Counted from the stretch's first letter, positions 1-9,174 are shown. The stretch is DNA of 64,000 nucleotides from Arthrobacter sp. StoSoilA2 (GCF_019977195.1 NZ_AP024643.1:372001-436000), one strand, 5' to 3'. Notes: a model not told the origin generated them from the sequence alone. Translations and numbers: made by a program.

Positions 1-110
1 GAACCGACGCCGTAGCGGCTGAGCTCGCTGGCAACAGCCAGGCCGGAGAGGCCGGTGCCGATCACCACGGTGGTAGTCCGTTCCGTGACGGAATCAGGAG
101 TGAGTGACAC
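1..110 (-). CDS. FAD-dependent oxidoreductase, N-terminal fragment
   Basis: Only the first 36 or so codons are in the window; the gene runs off the left edge. Reading from a GTG at 110, the peptide carries a Rossmann dinucleotide-binding start, VVIGTGLSGLAVASEL, about residues 15-30, of the GxGxxG type used by flavin oxidoreductases and monooxygenases. An AGGAGG ribosome-binding site lies about ten bases upstream of the GTG, which fixes the start. The substrate cannot be told from this piece. It is divergent from the universal stress protein gene. Confidence 0.7.
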   Translation of the reverse strand, partial: MSLTPDSVTERTTTVVIGTGLSGLAVASELSRYGVG

Positions 111-538
111 TGCTTGGGTTCCTCCTTGACGTGTGTGCCTTTCGGCAGCGCGCTGGATCGCGTCCGAGTTCCCCAAGCGGCCGCAAATAAATGGCCGGGT
201 TGTGTCCTGGGACACCTTTGCCGGCCATTCGGTGACTCGAACACTACCGAACTTTTTCTGCCATGGATAGCCTCGGCGACAGCGTGTTTTGGATGTTCAT
301 CCGCAGCGCAACCCGGCGCGTGGTGAGCGTGCCGGAAACCGAGCCCGGACCGTTATCCACATAGCCCAAAGTCGCCTTGATTCGGCATTGCCAACCGAGA
401 ATAGTGGGCATTGGAAGGAGAACCCCGAGGGTTTCTTCGGCCCCGGCTATTGGTTGCGCGCCAGCAAAGGATCACCGGTATGGAGAACCTCTGGCAGAAT
501 GGCCGGAACATCAAGCAGTAGGTGGAGAGGCGGGCCCC
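111..538. other. Divergent intergenic region with nested palindrome
   Basis: About 430 bases lie between the divergent oxidoreductase and universal stress protein genes. I see no convincing coding frame. The region holds a nested inverted repeat: outer arms ATGGCCGG (191-198) and CCGGCCAT (221-228), inner arms GTGTCC (202-207) and GGACAC (210-215). This could be an operator for one or both genes or a structured leader. It does not resemble the DosR box that controls many actinobacterial universal stress genes. Confidence 0.5.
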
Positions 539-1576
539 ATGGACCAGCACGGCAGACACATTGAAGAACCACGGGACGGCGGGGACCAGGCTGTGGCGCC
601 TGGTGGAATCGTCGTCGGAGTGGACGGTTCCGAGCATGGTCAATGCGCCCTTGTATGGGCTGCGCGTGAGGCGGAACGGCGCCAACTTCCCCTGCATATA
701 GTCACGGCTTATTCGGTGCCCATCTTCGCAGCGTCCGGCCTCGACGGCGGATACGCCACCGTGGACGATTCCGTGATCCGCGAGGGCGCGGAAGCAATCG
801 TCAAGCAAGCCATGGATAAGGTCTCAAGCTACAACATTGACGTCGATGCGTCAGTGGAGAATGGGGATGCCGCGGGTGTCCTCCTTGACCTCTCTGCGAA
901 CGCTGCACTCCTCGTGTTTGGCAGCCGTGGCCGTGGTGGCTTTGTCGGGCGTCTCCTGGGCTCGGTCAGCAGCGCCTTGCCGGCCCACGCAAAATGCCCC
1001 ACCGTAACGGTCCCGCTGTATTGCGCCGATCGTTTGGGCGAGAACACCGAGGACAAGCACATCAAGGCTGAGCACGCCAAGGCCGGGCCGCGAACGGTGG
1101 AAAACGTCGTCGCCGTGGGTGTGGACGGTTCGGAGCAGGCCCGCGTCGCCGTTCTCGAGGCAGCCGAACAAGCCCAGCGGATGGGGGCCAAACTCCGCGT
1201 CATCTGCGCAGTCCCGCAGTACAGCGGCTCCTTGGCCTGGGTGCCGGCACCGTTGGATCGCGATGCCCTGTTCGCGGATATCAAAGTCCAATTGGATGCA
1301 GGCGTCGCCTGGCTCCGCAGCCACTTCCCGCAGCTGCCCGTGGAAACGGACCTTAGGGACGGCTCACCAGTGGACGTGTTGGTTGAGGCCAGCCGGGGCG
1401 TGGAGCTGGTTGTCCTGGGTACGCGGGGCCGGGGTGGTTTCGCGGGCATGCTCCTTGGTTCCACCTCTGATGGCGTGCTCCATCACGCCAAGGGGCCGGT
1501 CCTCGTTGTTCCGGACCGCGAGGATCCGCGGCTTGCAGACCGGCCCAAATTCGGACCCATGCTCGGCGCGGCTTAG
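539..1576 (+). CDS. Tandem universal stress protein (UspA family)
   Basis: Cytosolic stress protein of 345 residues with two Usp domains, roughly residues 20-160 and 187-330. Each domain starts with a VGVDGSE-type strand and ends with the ATP-binding pattern G-x2-G-x9-G-S (GSRGRGGF...GS and GTRGRGGF...GS), so both halves look able to bind nucleotide. The frame is open further upstream, but the ATG at 539 sits after a purine-rich stretch and just before the first domain, and gives the usual length for actinobacterial double-Usp proteins. Such proteins are commonly induced by hypoxia or stationary phase; no specific regulator site was recognised. Confidence 0.88.
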   Translation: MDQHGRHIEEPRDGGDQAVAPGGIVVGVDGSEHGQCALVWAAREAERRQLPLHIVTAYSVPIFAASGLDGGYATVDDSVIREGAEAIVKQAMDKVSSYNIDVDASVENGDAAGVLLDLSANAALLVFGSRGRGGFVGRLLGSVSSALPAHAKCPTVTVPLYCADRLGENTEDKHIKAEHAKAGPRTVENVVAVGVDGSEQARVAVLEAAEQAQRMGAKLRVICAVPQYSGSLAWVPAPLDRDALFADIKVQLDAGVAWLRSHFPQLPVETDLRDGSPVDVLVEASRGVELVVLGTRGRGGFAGMLLGSTSDGVLHHAKGPVLVVPDREDPRLADRPKFGPMLGAA

Positions 1577-1596
1577 GGCCATGGCGCGAACCGTCC

Positions 1597-4368
1597 ATGG
1601 ATAACCAGCAGCCCGGGAAGCATAGGCAGGAAGACAGCGCGGGCCCGGATGTAAACGGGCAAGTCTTCATTCGGGATATTGCGGACATCCGGGCGGACAT
1701 GCTCCCCGAGGTAGGCGGCAAGGCCGCCAATCTCGGCGAGCTGAATGCCGCCCGACTTCCTGTGCCGCCGGGCTTTTGCCTTACAACGTCGGCCTACCGG
1801 TACGCCCTTTCTGCGATTGGAATGGAGGAGATCTTCGCACTTCTGCAGGAGGCCGGAGCTTCGGACCTTGACGAACTGAATAGGCTCGCCGCCCGGGCAA
1901 GATCCTTGGTGCTCGACGCCGGAGTTCCCACCGACGTCGCTGAGTCGGTACGGGCGGCGTATCGGAGGTTGGGAGACGCTGCCCCCGTCGCAGTGAGGTC
2001 CTCAGCCACGGCCGAGGACTTGCCCTTCGCGAGTTTCGCCGGGCAGCAGGACACTTTCCTGAACGTAGTGGGAGCAGACGCAGTTCTGGACGCCGTAAGC
2101 CGCTGTTGGGCATCGCTCTGGACGGACCGGGCAGTGAGCTACCGGACAACCAACGGTATTGACCATGCCACGGTGACGCTGGCCGTCGTTGTCCAGGAGA
2201 TGGTGGATTCCGCGACGGCCGGTGTGATGTTCACGGCCAACCCGGTGACGGGTCGGCGCCGTGAAGCTGTGATCGATGCCAGCCCTGGTCTGGGAGAAGC
2301 CGTAGTGTCAGGCGCCGTTAATCCCGATCAGTACGTAGTTGATATGCAGACCAACTCCATCCTGAAGCGGTCGCTGGGTGACCGGCAGGTAGAAATCAGA
2401 TCGCTTGCCGGCGGTGGCACCGAACGAATTGAGCGGGCCGGTCAGGCCGCGGCAACCGAGAATCACGCCGTGCAGCCGTGCCTCGGCGATGACCAGATCC
2501 ACGCGCTGGCCGAGTTGGGAAGGCGCGTCGAGGCCCACTATGGAGCCCCGCAGGATACGGAATGGGCGATCGATTCGTCCGGGAAACTGTGGCTCACGCA
2601 GGCAAGGCCCATTACTACCCTCTATCCGCTGACCTCGCGGGTGCCGGCGACTCCCGTTGAGCACGCGTTCCTGAACTTCAGCCTCGCCCAAGGCCTCACC
2701 AGGCCTCTGACGCCCATGGGCTTGGCGGGTATCCGCCTGATAGCTTCCAGCGTTGCCCGCAGGGCGGCTTTCGATGTCCCCGATCCACGCTCGGGACCAT
2801 CGCCCTACTATGAGGCGGGGCAGAGGATCTTCTTCGACTTCACATCCGTGCTGCGCAGCAAGGTGGGCCGGGTCATTGTGCCGCGCATCTTTGACATCAT
2901 GGAGGCCCGTTCTGCGGCGGTGATTCGTGGCCTCTTCGATGACCCGCGGTTCGCCGTCACCATCAAAACTCCGATAAAACTCATCAGGCACGTTGCGCCT
3001 GTTGCTGCTAAATACCGTGTCCCTGAGTCGGTAGTCCGGGCTCTTTTCCGTCCCGACGCCGCAATGAAGCGCCAAGAGCAGCTTGAGGCAGAGCTCCATC
3101 AGGCCCTCCGGGTGCCGGAGGGCGTCAGCGCCCACCAGCGAATTGCCCACGTGCAGCGAATCCTTGGGGAGGAAGTATTCGCAACGGTTCCCCAAGTGCT
3201 GCCCCTTCCCGTTCTGGGCTTTGCGATGCTTGGACTCGTCCGGAAGTTGTTGGGCGGGCAAGCCTCCTGGGACCAGCTCCAAACAGTCATCCGTGGGCTA
3301 CCCAACAATGTCACCACCGAGATGGACCTTGCGCTGTGGCAGCTTGCCAAGGAGATCAGGGAAGATCCGGAGGCCTTGGCCTTCCTGAGTTACCCCACAC
3401 TCGACGAACTCGTTCAGCAGTACAAGGACAGAGCACTACCATCAGTTGCGCAATCCGGGCTTGAAGCTTTCCTCCGCACCTACGGGCACAGGGCTGTGGC
3501 TGAGATCGACCTCGGCATGCCCCGATGGTCGGACGACCCAACCCACATACTCGGCGTCGTGGTCAACTATCTGCGGCTCGAGCACACGGCGGACGCACCC
3601 GACCAGCAGTTCGGGAAAGCTGCCCGGGAGGCAGATGAACAGGTTGCCAGATTGGTTGCGCGGGCAAGGGCCAAGAGTCCGCTCCATGCCAAGCTGGTCC
3701 GTGCGGCGTTGGACCGTACCCGCAGGTTTGCCGGGATGAGGGAGCTGCCCAAATACAACCTCGTCCTCGGCTTGGCTTCGGCAAGGGAACAACTCTCGCT
3801 GGTCGGAGCAGAACTGGCAGAGGCAGGGCGGATTGAAAACGCGGAGGATATCTTCTTCCTGGACCTCAACGAAGTAGAGACTGCTCTGGCTGGCAGCAAG
3901 CTCCATCAACTCGTGGCAGATCGCCGCGCAGAATACGCACAGGAACTGAGGCGTCGGCATATTCCGCGGGTACTGCTCTCAGACGGGACAGAACCTGAAG
4001 CCACTGCCGCAGCTGGCAGAACCCCGGCTTCTCCCGGAGCGCTCTCCGGCAGTCCGGCGTCGGCGGGCGTCATCACAGCCCCGGCGCGGGTCATCCTGGA
4101 CCCGGTTGGCGCTCATCTGGAACCTGGGGAAATCCTCGTGGCGCCCTCCACCGACCCCGGCTGGACACCCTTGTTCCTCACCGCCGGCGGCCTAGTTATG
4201 GAAATGGGCGGTCCCAACTCCCACGGCGCCGTGGTGGCCCGCGAATACGGCATACCTGCGGTGGTGGGCGTGCCCGACGCGACCCTGCGGATCAGCTCAG
4301 GCCAGATCATCACGGTGGATGGAGCAGCAGGAACGGTAACTGCGACGCCAAGTGACGCGCCCGGCTAG
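1597..4368 (+). CDS. PEP-utilising enzyme (PEP synthase / rifampicin phosphotransferase-like)
   Basis: Protein of 923 residues. The N-terminal PEP/pyruvate-dikinase ATP-grasp domain (about 35-345) shows GGKAANLGEL, AVRSSATAEDLPFASFAGQ and LTQARPITTL. The C-terminal swivelling domain carries the phospho-histidine in GGPNSHGAVVAREYG, with His about residue 876. The long middle region (345-830) has no recognised substrate motif. True PEP synthases carry a C-terminal TIM-barrel PEP site, which is absent here; the order ATP-grasp, unique middle, swivelling His domain is that of rifampicin phosphotransferases and related enzymes. It probably moves phosphate from ATP via His onto an unknown acceptor. 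It lies 20 bp after the stress protein and may be co-transcribed. Its 3' end overlaps the convergent efflux gene by 4 bp. Confidence 0.8.
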   Translation: MDNQQPGKHRQEDSAGPDVNGQVFIRDIADIRADMLPEVGGKAANLGELNAARLPVPPGFCLTTSAYRYALSAIGMEEIFALLQEAGASDLDELNRLAARARSLVLDAGVPTDVAESVRAAYRRLGDAAPVAVRSSATAEDLPFASFAGQQDTFLNVVGADAVLDAVSRCWASLWTDRAVSYRTTNGIDHATVTLAVVVQEMVDSATAGVMFTANPVTGRRREAVIDASPGLGEAVVSGAVNPDQYVVDMQTNSILKRSLGDRQVEIRSLAGGGTERIERAGQAAATENHAVQPCLGDDQIHALAELGRRVEAHYGAPQDTEWAIDSSGKLWLTQARPITTLYPLTSRVPATPVEHAFLNFSLAQGLTRPLTPMGLAGIRLIASSVARRAAFDVPDPRSGPSPYYEAGQRIFFDFTSVLRSKVGRVIVPRIFDIMEARSAAVIRGLFDDPRFAVTIKTPIKLIRHVAPVAAKYRVPESVVRALFRPDAAMKRQEQLEAELHQALRVPEGVSAHQRIAHVQRILGEEVFATVPQVLPLPVLGFAMLGLVRKLLGGQASWDQLQTVIRGLPNNVTTEMDLALWQLAKEIREDPEALAFLSYPTLDELVQQYKDRALPSVAQSGLEAFLRTYGHRAVAEIDLGMPRWSDDPTHILGVVVNYLRLEHTADAPDQQFGKAAREADEQVARLVARARAKSPLHAKLVRAALDRTRRFAGMRELPKYNLVLGLASAREQLSLVGAELAEAGRIENAEDIFFLDLNEVETALAGSKLHQLVADRRAEYAQELRRRHIPRVLLSDGTEPEATAAAGRTPASPGALSGSPASAGVITAPARVILDPVGAHLEPGEILVAPSTDPGWTPLFLTAGGLVMEMGGPNSHGAVVAREYGIPAVVGVPDATLRISSGQIITVDGAAGTVTATPSDAPG

Positions 4369-5285
4369 GCGTGCTGGTGTGACTCGTGCTCGGAGTGGCT
4401 GACAGGTTCCAGCTGGAAGGTACAGTGCTCGGTGTCGAAATGGCGCCCCAAGCAGGATCCAAGTTGGTCCAGGATGCTGTCTGCCCCGCTGGCGTTAAGG
4501 ACCTCGTCTTCCACAACAACATGGGCGGAGAACACGGGCACCCCGGATGTGATGGTCCAGATGTGGATGTCGTGGGCCTCCACTACCCCGTCCACGGCAA
4601 GGATGTGCTCGCGGATCATGTTCACGTCCACGCCCTTGGGGGTAGCTTCCAGAAGTACGTCCACAACATCGCGGAGCAGGTGCCAGGCGCGGGGGATGAT
4701 CATGAGGGCGATCAGGACAGAAGCAATGGGGTCAGCGGCAGTGAAGCCCGTGGTCATGATGACGATGGCCGCCGCGATAACGGCAATCGATCCGAGAAGA
4801 TCGCCAAGGACCTCAAGATATGCCCCCCGGACGTTGAGGCTTTCCTTTTGGGCCCCCTGCAGGATCATCAGGGAAATGAGGTTGGCCAGGGCGCCCAGGA
4901 TCGCCGCCCACAGCATGACGTCCGTGTGGATTTCCGGCGACTCCCCAAAGCGGCGGATGGCCTCGATCATGATGACGACTGCGATGACGATGAGTACAAG
5001 GGCGTTGGCCAAGGCCGCCAGCACCTCGGCCCGTTGATATCCGTAAGTCCGTTGATCGCTCGCCGGGCGGGTAGCAATCCAGGCCGCCATCAATGCGATG
5101 AACACGCCTGCGGCGTCGGACAGCATGTGGCCTGCATCGGCCAGCAGCGCAAGCGAGCCAGAGATGAGCGCGCCAACCACCTGGATGCCCACCACACCCA
5201 AGGTGATGGCCAGGACTGCAATAAGCCGTTTGCGATGCTTGCCGGTTGCGGTTACTCCGTGGGAGTGGTTGTGATCGTGCCCCAT
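4365..5285 (-). CDS. Cation diffusion facilitator (Zn/Co efflux)
   Basis: Inner-membrane metal/proton antiporter of 306 residues with six predicted membrane segments. It begins with a His-rich stretch, MGHDHNHSHG, and contains the family metal-site pattern LLADAGHMLSDAAGV in membrane segment 2 and a DIHIW motif in the C-terminal cytosolic domain. The frame is open to 5333, but that would overlap the upstream metallopeptidase gene; the ATG at 5285 begins the His-rich stretch and leaves a 10 bp gap. Likely exports Zn(II) or Co(II). Convergent with the PEP-utilising gene, overlapping by 4 bp. Confidence 0.9.
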   Translation of the reverse strand: MGHDHNHSHGVTATGKHRKRLIAVLAITLGVVGIQVVGALISGSLALLADAGHMLSDAAGVFIALMAAWIATRPASDQRTYGYQRAEVLAALANALVLIVIAVVIMIEAIRRFGESPEIHTDVMLWAAILGALANLISLMILQGAQKESLNVRGAYLEVLGDLLGSIAVIAAAIVIMTTGFTAADPIASVLIALMIIPRAWHLLRDVVDVLLEATPKGVDVNMIREHILAVDGVVEAHDIHIWTITSGVPVFSAHVVVEDEVLNASGADSILDQLGSCLGRHFDTEHCTFQLEPVSHSEHESHQHA

Positions 5286-5295
5286 GCTTACAAGG

Positions 5296-5820
5296 CTAGC
5301 CCCAGCCGAGCTCATGGAGGCGGTCGTCGTCAATTCCGAAGTGGTGGGCGATCTCGTGGATCACCGTCACGGCCACTTCGTCGATGACTTCCTCGCGGGT
5401 GGCGCAGATGTCCAGGATGGGCTGGCGGAAAATAGTGATCCGATCCGGCAGGGAGCCCGCTTCCCACCAGGAGTCGCGTTCGGTCAACGGCACGCCCTCG
5501 TACAAACCAAGTAGTACGGTGTCCGGATCTTCATCCGGGCGTGGGGTGTAGTCGTCCTCGATGAAGATTGCCACGTTGTCCATGGCGCTTGCAGCTTTGG
5601 GTGGGATCAGCTGCAAGGCGTCGCTCACGGCTTCTTCGAACTCCTCCGCCGACATTTCGAACGGCGCGGCAGGGAAATCCGCGTCAACTCCGGCTAATCC
5701 AGCGCCCTCGGTGGAGGCATGCTCGATCGGGCTATGCACTGCTTTCCGCTCCGGAAGCGGCGAGGAGGGGAGATCGCCGTCGGGAACGATGGGCAGGCCG
5801 GGAGGGAGATTCGCGGACAT
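5296..5820 (-). CDS. Small zincin-like metallopeptidase family protein
   Basis: 174 residues. The C-terminal 115 residues form the short actinobacterial zincin-like family, with the zinc motif HEIAHHFGIDDDRLHELGW (HExxH plus a downstream His) close to the C-terminus. The first 55 residues are a low-complexity, proline-rich extension before MSAEEFEEAV; the real start could be that internal Met, giving the usual family length. The substrate is unknown. It is probably co-transcribed with the downstream cation efflux gene, 10 bp away. Confidence 0.8.
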   Translation of the reverse strand: MSANLPPGLPIVPDGDLPSSPLPERKAVHSPIEHASTEGAGLAGVDADFPAAPFEMSAEEFEEAVSDALQLIPPKAASAMDNVAIFIEDDYTPRPDEDPDTVLLGLYEGVPLTERDSWWEAGSLPDRITIFRQPILDICATREEVIDEVAVTVIHEIAHHFGIDDDRLHELGWG

Positions 5821-5977
5821 GATCCGACTCTAGTCCCAACAAGGAACATTGACGCCCTGGAGCTGGTACGCGCTGGTGCACCGTCCCCAGGTCATGCTGA
5901 ACTGTTCGAATGCGAGCTCGTCGAACGGCAATCCGTAGGCCAGCCCCGCATCTCACCAACGAACGAACAGGAACCGC

Positions 5978-6901
5978 ATGACCGCCACGCCTACCTCCGC
6001 ACCTGAGCCCCTCGACGTCGTCGTGGTAGGTGAGGCGCTCATCGACATCGTGGAGTCGTCCGATGGGCAGATCGAATATCCCGGAGGCTCGCCGGCCAAC
6101 GTTGCTTATGGGCTCGGCCGCCTGGATGTAAAGGCCGGCCTGCTGACCGCCATCGGACGGGACCAGCGGGGCGACGCCATTGCCTCACACCTTCAGGGCG
6201 CGGGCGTCGTACTGCTGCCCGGATCAAAGTCCTTGGGCAAGACGGCGACGGCGACCGCCCGGATCGATGCCGACGGTTCGGCTGAGTACACGTTCGAAAT
6301 TGATTGGGCACTTGCTCCGCTTGCGCTGCCGTATGCACCCAGAATCCTGCATACGGGTTCGATCGCCACGTTCCTTGAACCTGGGGCCAGCGTTGTCCGG
6401 AGCCTGCTGGAGCAGGCGCAGGGCGGCTGCATGATTACCTACGATCCCAACATCCGTGCTGACCTCCTTGGCAGCCACCACGAGGCACTTTCCTTGTTCG
6501 AAGAATTGGTGCCATTGACGGACGTCGTGAAAATGAGCGCCCACGACGCCCGTTGGCTGTACCCGGGCAAGGATTTGGAGGACACCGCGAGTCACCTCCT
6601 GGACCTTGGCACTGTACTTGCGGTAGTGACCCGGGGCTCCAGCGGTTCGCTCATGGCCACCCGGCACATGCAACTCACAGTTCCCGCCATTCCATCGAAC
6701 GTGGCCGACACCATCGGCGCCGGGGATTCATATATGTCGGCGCTCATTATGGGCCTGCTCCTGCGTGGCAGCGACGGTCTGGCGCCTACGGTCCTGGAGC
6801 GGATCGGAACCACGGCATCCATGGCAGCATCCATTACCGTTGGCCGTCCGGGCGCCAATCCACCCACGCACCGGGAGCTCCTTGCGGGTATGGCCCGCTA
6901 G
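5978..6901 (+). CDS. PfkB-family carbohydrate kinase (fructokinase-like)
   Basis: Cytosolic sugar kinase of 307 residues. It has the N-terminal GGSPANVAYGLGRL motif (about 34-47), in which GG binds sugar, and the C-terminal PfkB signature DTIGAGDSYMSA whose Asp is the catalytic base and whose GAGD forms the anion hole. This fits fructokinase or 2-keto-3-deoxygluconate kinase; fructokinase is the more likely of the two. ATG at 5978 follows an AGGAA ribosome site. It ends one base before the convergent EamA gene. Confidence 0.87.
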   Translation: MTATPTSAPEPLDVVVVGEALIDIVESSDGQIEYPGGSPANVAYGLGRLDVKAGLLTAIGRDQRGDAIASHLQGAGVVLLPGSKSLGKTATATARIDADGSAEYTFEIDWALAPLALPYAPRILHTGSIATFLEPGASVVRSLLEQAQGGCMITYDPNIRADLLGSHHEALSLFEELVPLTDVVKMSAHDARWLYPGKDLEDTASHLLDLGTVLAVVTRGSSGSLMATRHMQLTVPAIPSNVADTIGAGDSYMSALIMGLLLRGSDGLAPTVLERIGTTASMAASITVGRPGANPPTHRELLAGMAR

Positions 6902-7864
6902 TCACTTTGCCGTTCGCCGGGCAGCCATTGCCGTTCGCCGGGTCAGGCCCACGCCGATCAAGCACACCACGCCACCGATCAGTCCCCAGATGGTTGGGAC
7001 TTCCTGAAGCACAGCCCAAGAGATGAGGATGGTGGTGCCGGGGACCAGGTACGTCGTGGCGGCGAGTTTTCCGGCCGAGATCAAGGACAGTGCGTACGCC
7101 CATGTGGTGAAGGCGATGGCCGTAGGGAAGATGCCCAGGTAGACCAAGCCGAGTGTGGCCGGCAGCGGCGCCGACTGGACCTCGCTGATCAGTTGGCCCG
7201 TCCACGGCAGGCAGCACACGGTGCCTACCATGATGCCGAACCAGGTCGCCTGGCCGGCTGTGAATTTCCGGAGCACCGGCTTCTGCAGGATCGCGCTGAC
7301 GGAGGCGAGTACGGCGGCAAGCAAGCACAACAACACCCCGGCGACATCCGCCGTCGAACGCTGTCCCGAACCGAGGGCGATCATCGCCACGCCACCGAAC
7401 GCAACGGCGCTGCCGATCAGAAGCCACCGTGGGAAGCCTTCCTTGAGGACTACTCCGGCGAGGACTGCAATGAGGATCGGCGAGACGTTGATCAGCATGG
7501 CGCTGGTACCGGCGTCGAGCATGTGCTCCGCAGCGTTCAGCGCCACGTTGTAACCGCCGAACCACATCACCCCGTACGCCACGATGGGCAGCCATTCCTT
7601 GCCCCGTGGCCAGACTTTCAGGGTGGGCAGCACCACGATTCCAAGTACGACGGCGGCAACCGCCAACCGTCCGAGCGTCAAGGAACCGGGGGAGAAGCTC
7701 GGGCCCACAGCGCGGATGCCGACGAACGCTGAAGCCCAAAGGACTACGGTGACGACGACGGCGGCGATGCCAAGTTTGCTGATGGGAGCTGCAGGCGCGG
7801 GGGTGTTGCGCGGTTGCATGCCCGGGGACGGCTGGCCAGGTTCGGCCGGGGTGGTGGTTGTCAT
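6902..7864 (-). CDS. EamA/DMT-family transporter
   Basis: Polytopic membrane protein of 320 residues with two EamA repeats (about ten hydrophobic segments) after a proline/alanine-rich cytosolic N-terminus. Repeat features include VVLWASAFVGIRAVGPSF and LGLVYLGIFPTAIAFTTWAYAL. Members export amino acids, nucleobases or related metabolites, but the substrate cannot be read from sequence. A start at the internal Met16 is possible. Convergent with the sugar kinase, with no gap. Confidence 0.88.
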   Translation of the reverse strand: MTTTTPAEPGQPSPGMQPRNTPAPAAPISKLGIAAVVVTVVLWASAFVGIRAVGPSFSPGSLTLGRLAVAAVVLGIVVLPTLKVWPRGKEWLPIVAYGVMWFGGYNVALNAAEHMLDAGTSAMLINVSPILIAVLAGVVLKEGFPRWLLIGSAVAFGGVAMIALGSGQRSTADVAGVLLCLLAAVLASVSAILQKPVLRKFTAGQATWFGIMVGTVCCLPWTGQLISEVQSAPLPATLGLVYLGIFPTAIAFTTWAYALSLISAGKLAATTYLVPGTTILISWAVLQEVPTIWGLIGGVVCLIGVGLTRRTAMAARRTAK

Positions 7865-7967
7865 AGAGCCAATCTAGTGCCGGGGAGGTTGGCGGGGCTG
7901 GCGGTTTTCGGACGCGTCACGGCAAGAAACTGCCAATGTTTGACGCCGCGTGGGTTGCGGGGTTAGT

Positions 7968-8000
7968 TTATCGATGTTCGATATTAACGAATTTCGATAA
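7968..8000. promoter_or_regulatory. TCGATA repeat cluster, candidate operator
   Basis: Three copies of TCGATA/TATCGA occur in 33 bases (7969-7974, 7978-7983, 7994-7999). The outer two form a perfect inverted pair, TTATCGA and TCGATAA. They lie immediately upstream of the DUF2975/YozG-type pair, whose HTH member is the natural candidate for binding them. Confidence 0.6.
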
Positions 8001-8016
8001 CCACTGGGGGGAAACT

Positions 8017-8652
8017 GTGGGTCCAAAAAGAAGGATCGTGGATTCGCTGGCGCGCGTGAGTGTGCTGTCAAGAGTGGATTCGGTCGTCCTCATTGTCGTC
8101 TCGGTGGCGGTCGCCATTGCCGCTTCGCTTTCAACAGTCTCGACGATCATCAGTAATGGCGACGGAGAGGTGGTCCTGCGGCTGCCCCTTGACCCTTCCA
8201 CCCGGGAGTCGGAAGCGCTGGATCTCGGTGCCGTAGCCCGCGTCTCGGAAGTGCAGGCAACCGTCCCCGTCCTCCCTGTATATGAGGCTTCACTCCTGGG
8301 TTGGTCGGCAGCCATGAATCTGGTGGCCGTCCTCTGCGTCGTTTCGCTCCTGGTTCTGCTGGCCTATCGGCTTACGAGCAGGGTGCTGTTCGGCCCGCGC
8401 ACTGCCGTCATCGTTGGGTCCGTCGGCATGCTCCTGGCAATCTCGGGAAGCGCCGCCCAGATTCTGGATTCCACCGCTAAGAGTCGGCTGGCCGAACAGC
8501 TTGGAGCCATGCCGGCGAGGGTCGGGGAAACGTTGGTCTACATTTCCGGGTTCGACCCGGCACCTTTGGTGGCTGGCGGGGTGCTCGTGTTGCTGGGGGG
8601 CGTGTTCCAATTCGGGCGACGCCTACAGGGCGACACCGAAGGCCTTGTCTGA
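8017..8652 (+). CDS. DUF2975-type membrane protein
   Basis: Membrane protein of 211 residues with about four hydrophobic segments (near residues 20-40, 95-118, 125-145 and 175-195) and a hydrophilic loop after the first. The layout and the downstream partner match DUF2975 proteins, which are paired with a short YozG-type HTH regulator. The GTG at 8017 is chosen over upstream starts because it follows GGGGGGA at good spacing; an earlier start would place the TCGATA repeats inside the gene. Function unknown. Its stop codon overlaps the next start (TGATG). Confidence 0.75.
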   Translation: MGPKRRIVDSLARVSVLSRVDSVVLIVVSVAVAIAASLSTVSTIISNGDGEVVLRLPLDPSTRESEALDLGAVARVSEVQATVPVLPVYEASLLGWSAAMNLVAVLCVVSLLVLLAYRLTSRVLFGPRTAVIVGSVGMLLAISGSAAQILDSTAKSRLAEQLGAMPARVGETLVYISGFDPAPLVAGGVLVLLGGVFQFGRRLQGDTEGLV

Positions 8653-8873
8653 TGCCAGCCGAAGAGACGATCGCCATCCACTGCAGGCTGGATGAGTTGC
8701 TGGAGCTCCGCGGCATGACGCTGACGGAGCTCAGCCGTCGAGTTGGGGTGAGCCTCGTCAACCTGTCCGTCCTCAAAAATGACCGGGCGAAGGCCATTCG
8801 ATTCTCCACGCTGACAGCCATCTGCGAGGCGCTTGATTGCCAGGTCGGTGACCTCCTCGAGCACGTCCCGTAG
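8652..8873 (+). CDS. Short Cro/C1-type HTH regulator (YozG-like)
   Basis: 73-residue, single-domain HTH protein: MTLTELSRRVGVSLVNLSVLK is the helix-turn-helix, followed by RFSTLTAICEALDCQVGDLL, the typical C-terminal part of the HTH_26/YozG group. It is translationally coupled to the DUF2975 gene. Such pairs are thought to autoregulate; the TCGATA repeats upstream of the operon are the likely sites. Confidence 0.85.
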   Translation: MPAEETIAIHCRLDELLELRGMTLTELSRRVGVSLVNLSVLKNDRAKAIRFSTLTAICEALDCQVGDLLEHVP

Positions 8874-9016
8874 TCGCTATTGCATAGTCGCGCAGACCTC
8901 GATTTGGGAATATCGCCATCTATGCTCTAAAGTTTTAGAGTCCAGTTCGGACGGGTGAGAACCGAAAAGAACGCATAAAGTGTTGTTTTTCCTCGCATAA
9001 TCCGAATTGAGTTCAG

Positions 9017-9089
9017 GCCCCCATCGTCTAGCGGCCTAGGACACCGCCCTTTCACGGCGGCGGCACGGGTTCGAATCCCGTTGGGGGTA
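9017..9089 (+). tRNA. tRNA-Glu (TTC)
   Basis: Seventy-three bases fold as a full cloverleaf: acceptor GCCCCCA pairs with TGGGGGT, the anticodon stem CCGCC/GGCGG holds the loop CTTTCAC with anticodon TTC at 9051-9053, and the T-arm contains GGTTCGAATCC. No CCA is encoded. First of three clustered tRNAs. Confidence 0.96.
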
Positions 9090-9174
9090 CGCAAGGCAAG
9101 TGGTAAATCGGATGAAAAAAGTCTGGTAAGCTAGAAGCCTTGAAAAAAACGCGGTAGAGATACTGCAAACGCAA

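Noticed and set aside
2308..3282. 324-codon open frame on the minus strand
   Set aside because: Antisense to the PEP-utilising enzyme; no ribosome site or family features.
4386..5387. 333-codon open frame on the plus strand
   Set aside because: Antisense to the cation efflux gene; the Asp/His-rich composition comes from the complement of hydrophobic codons.
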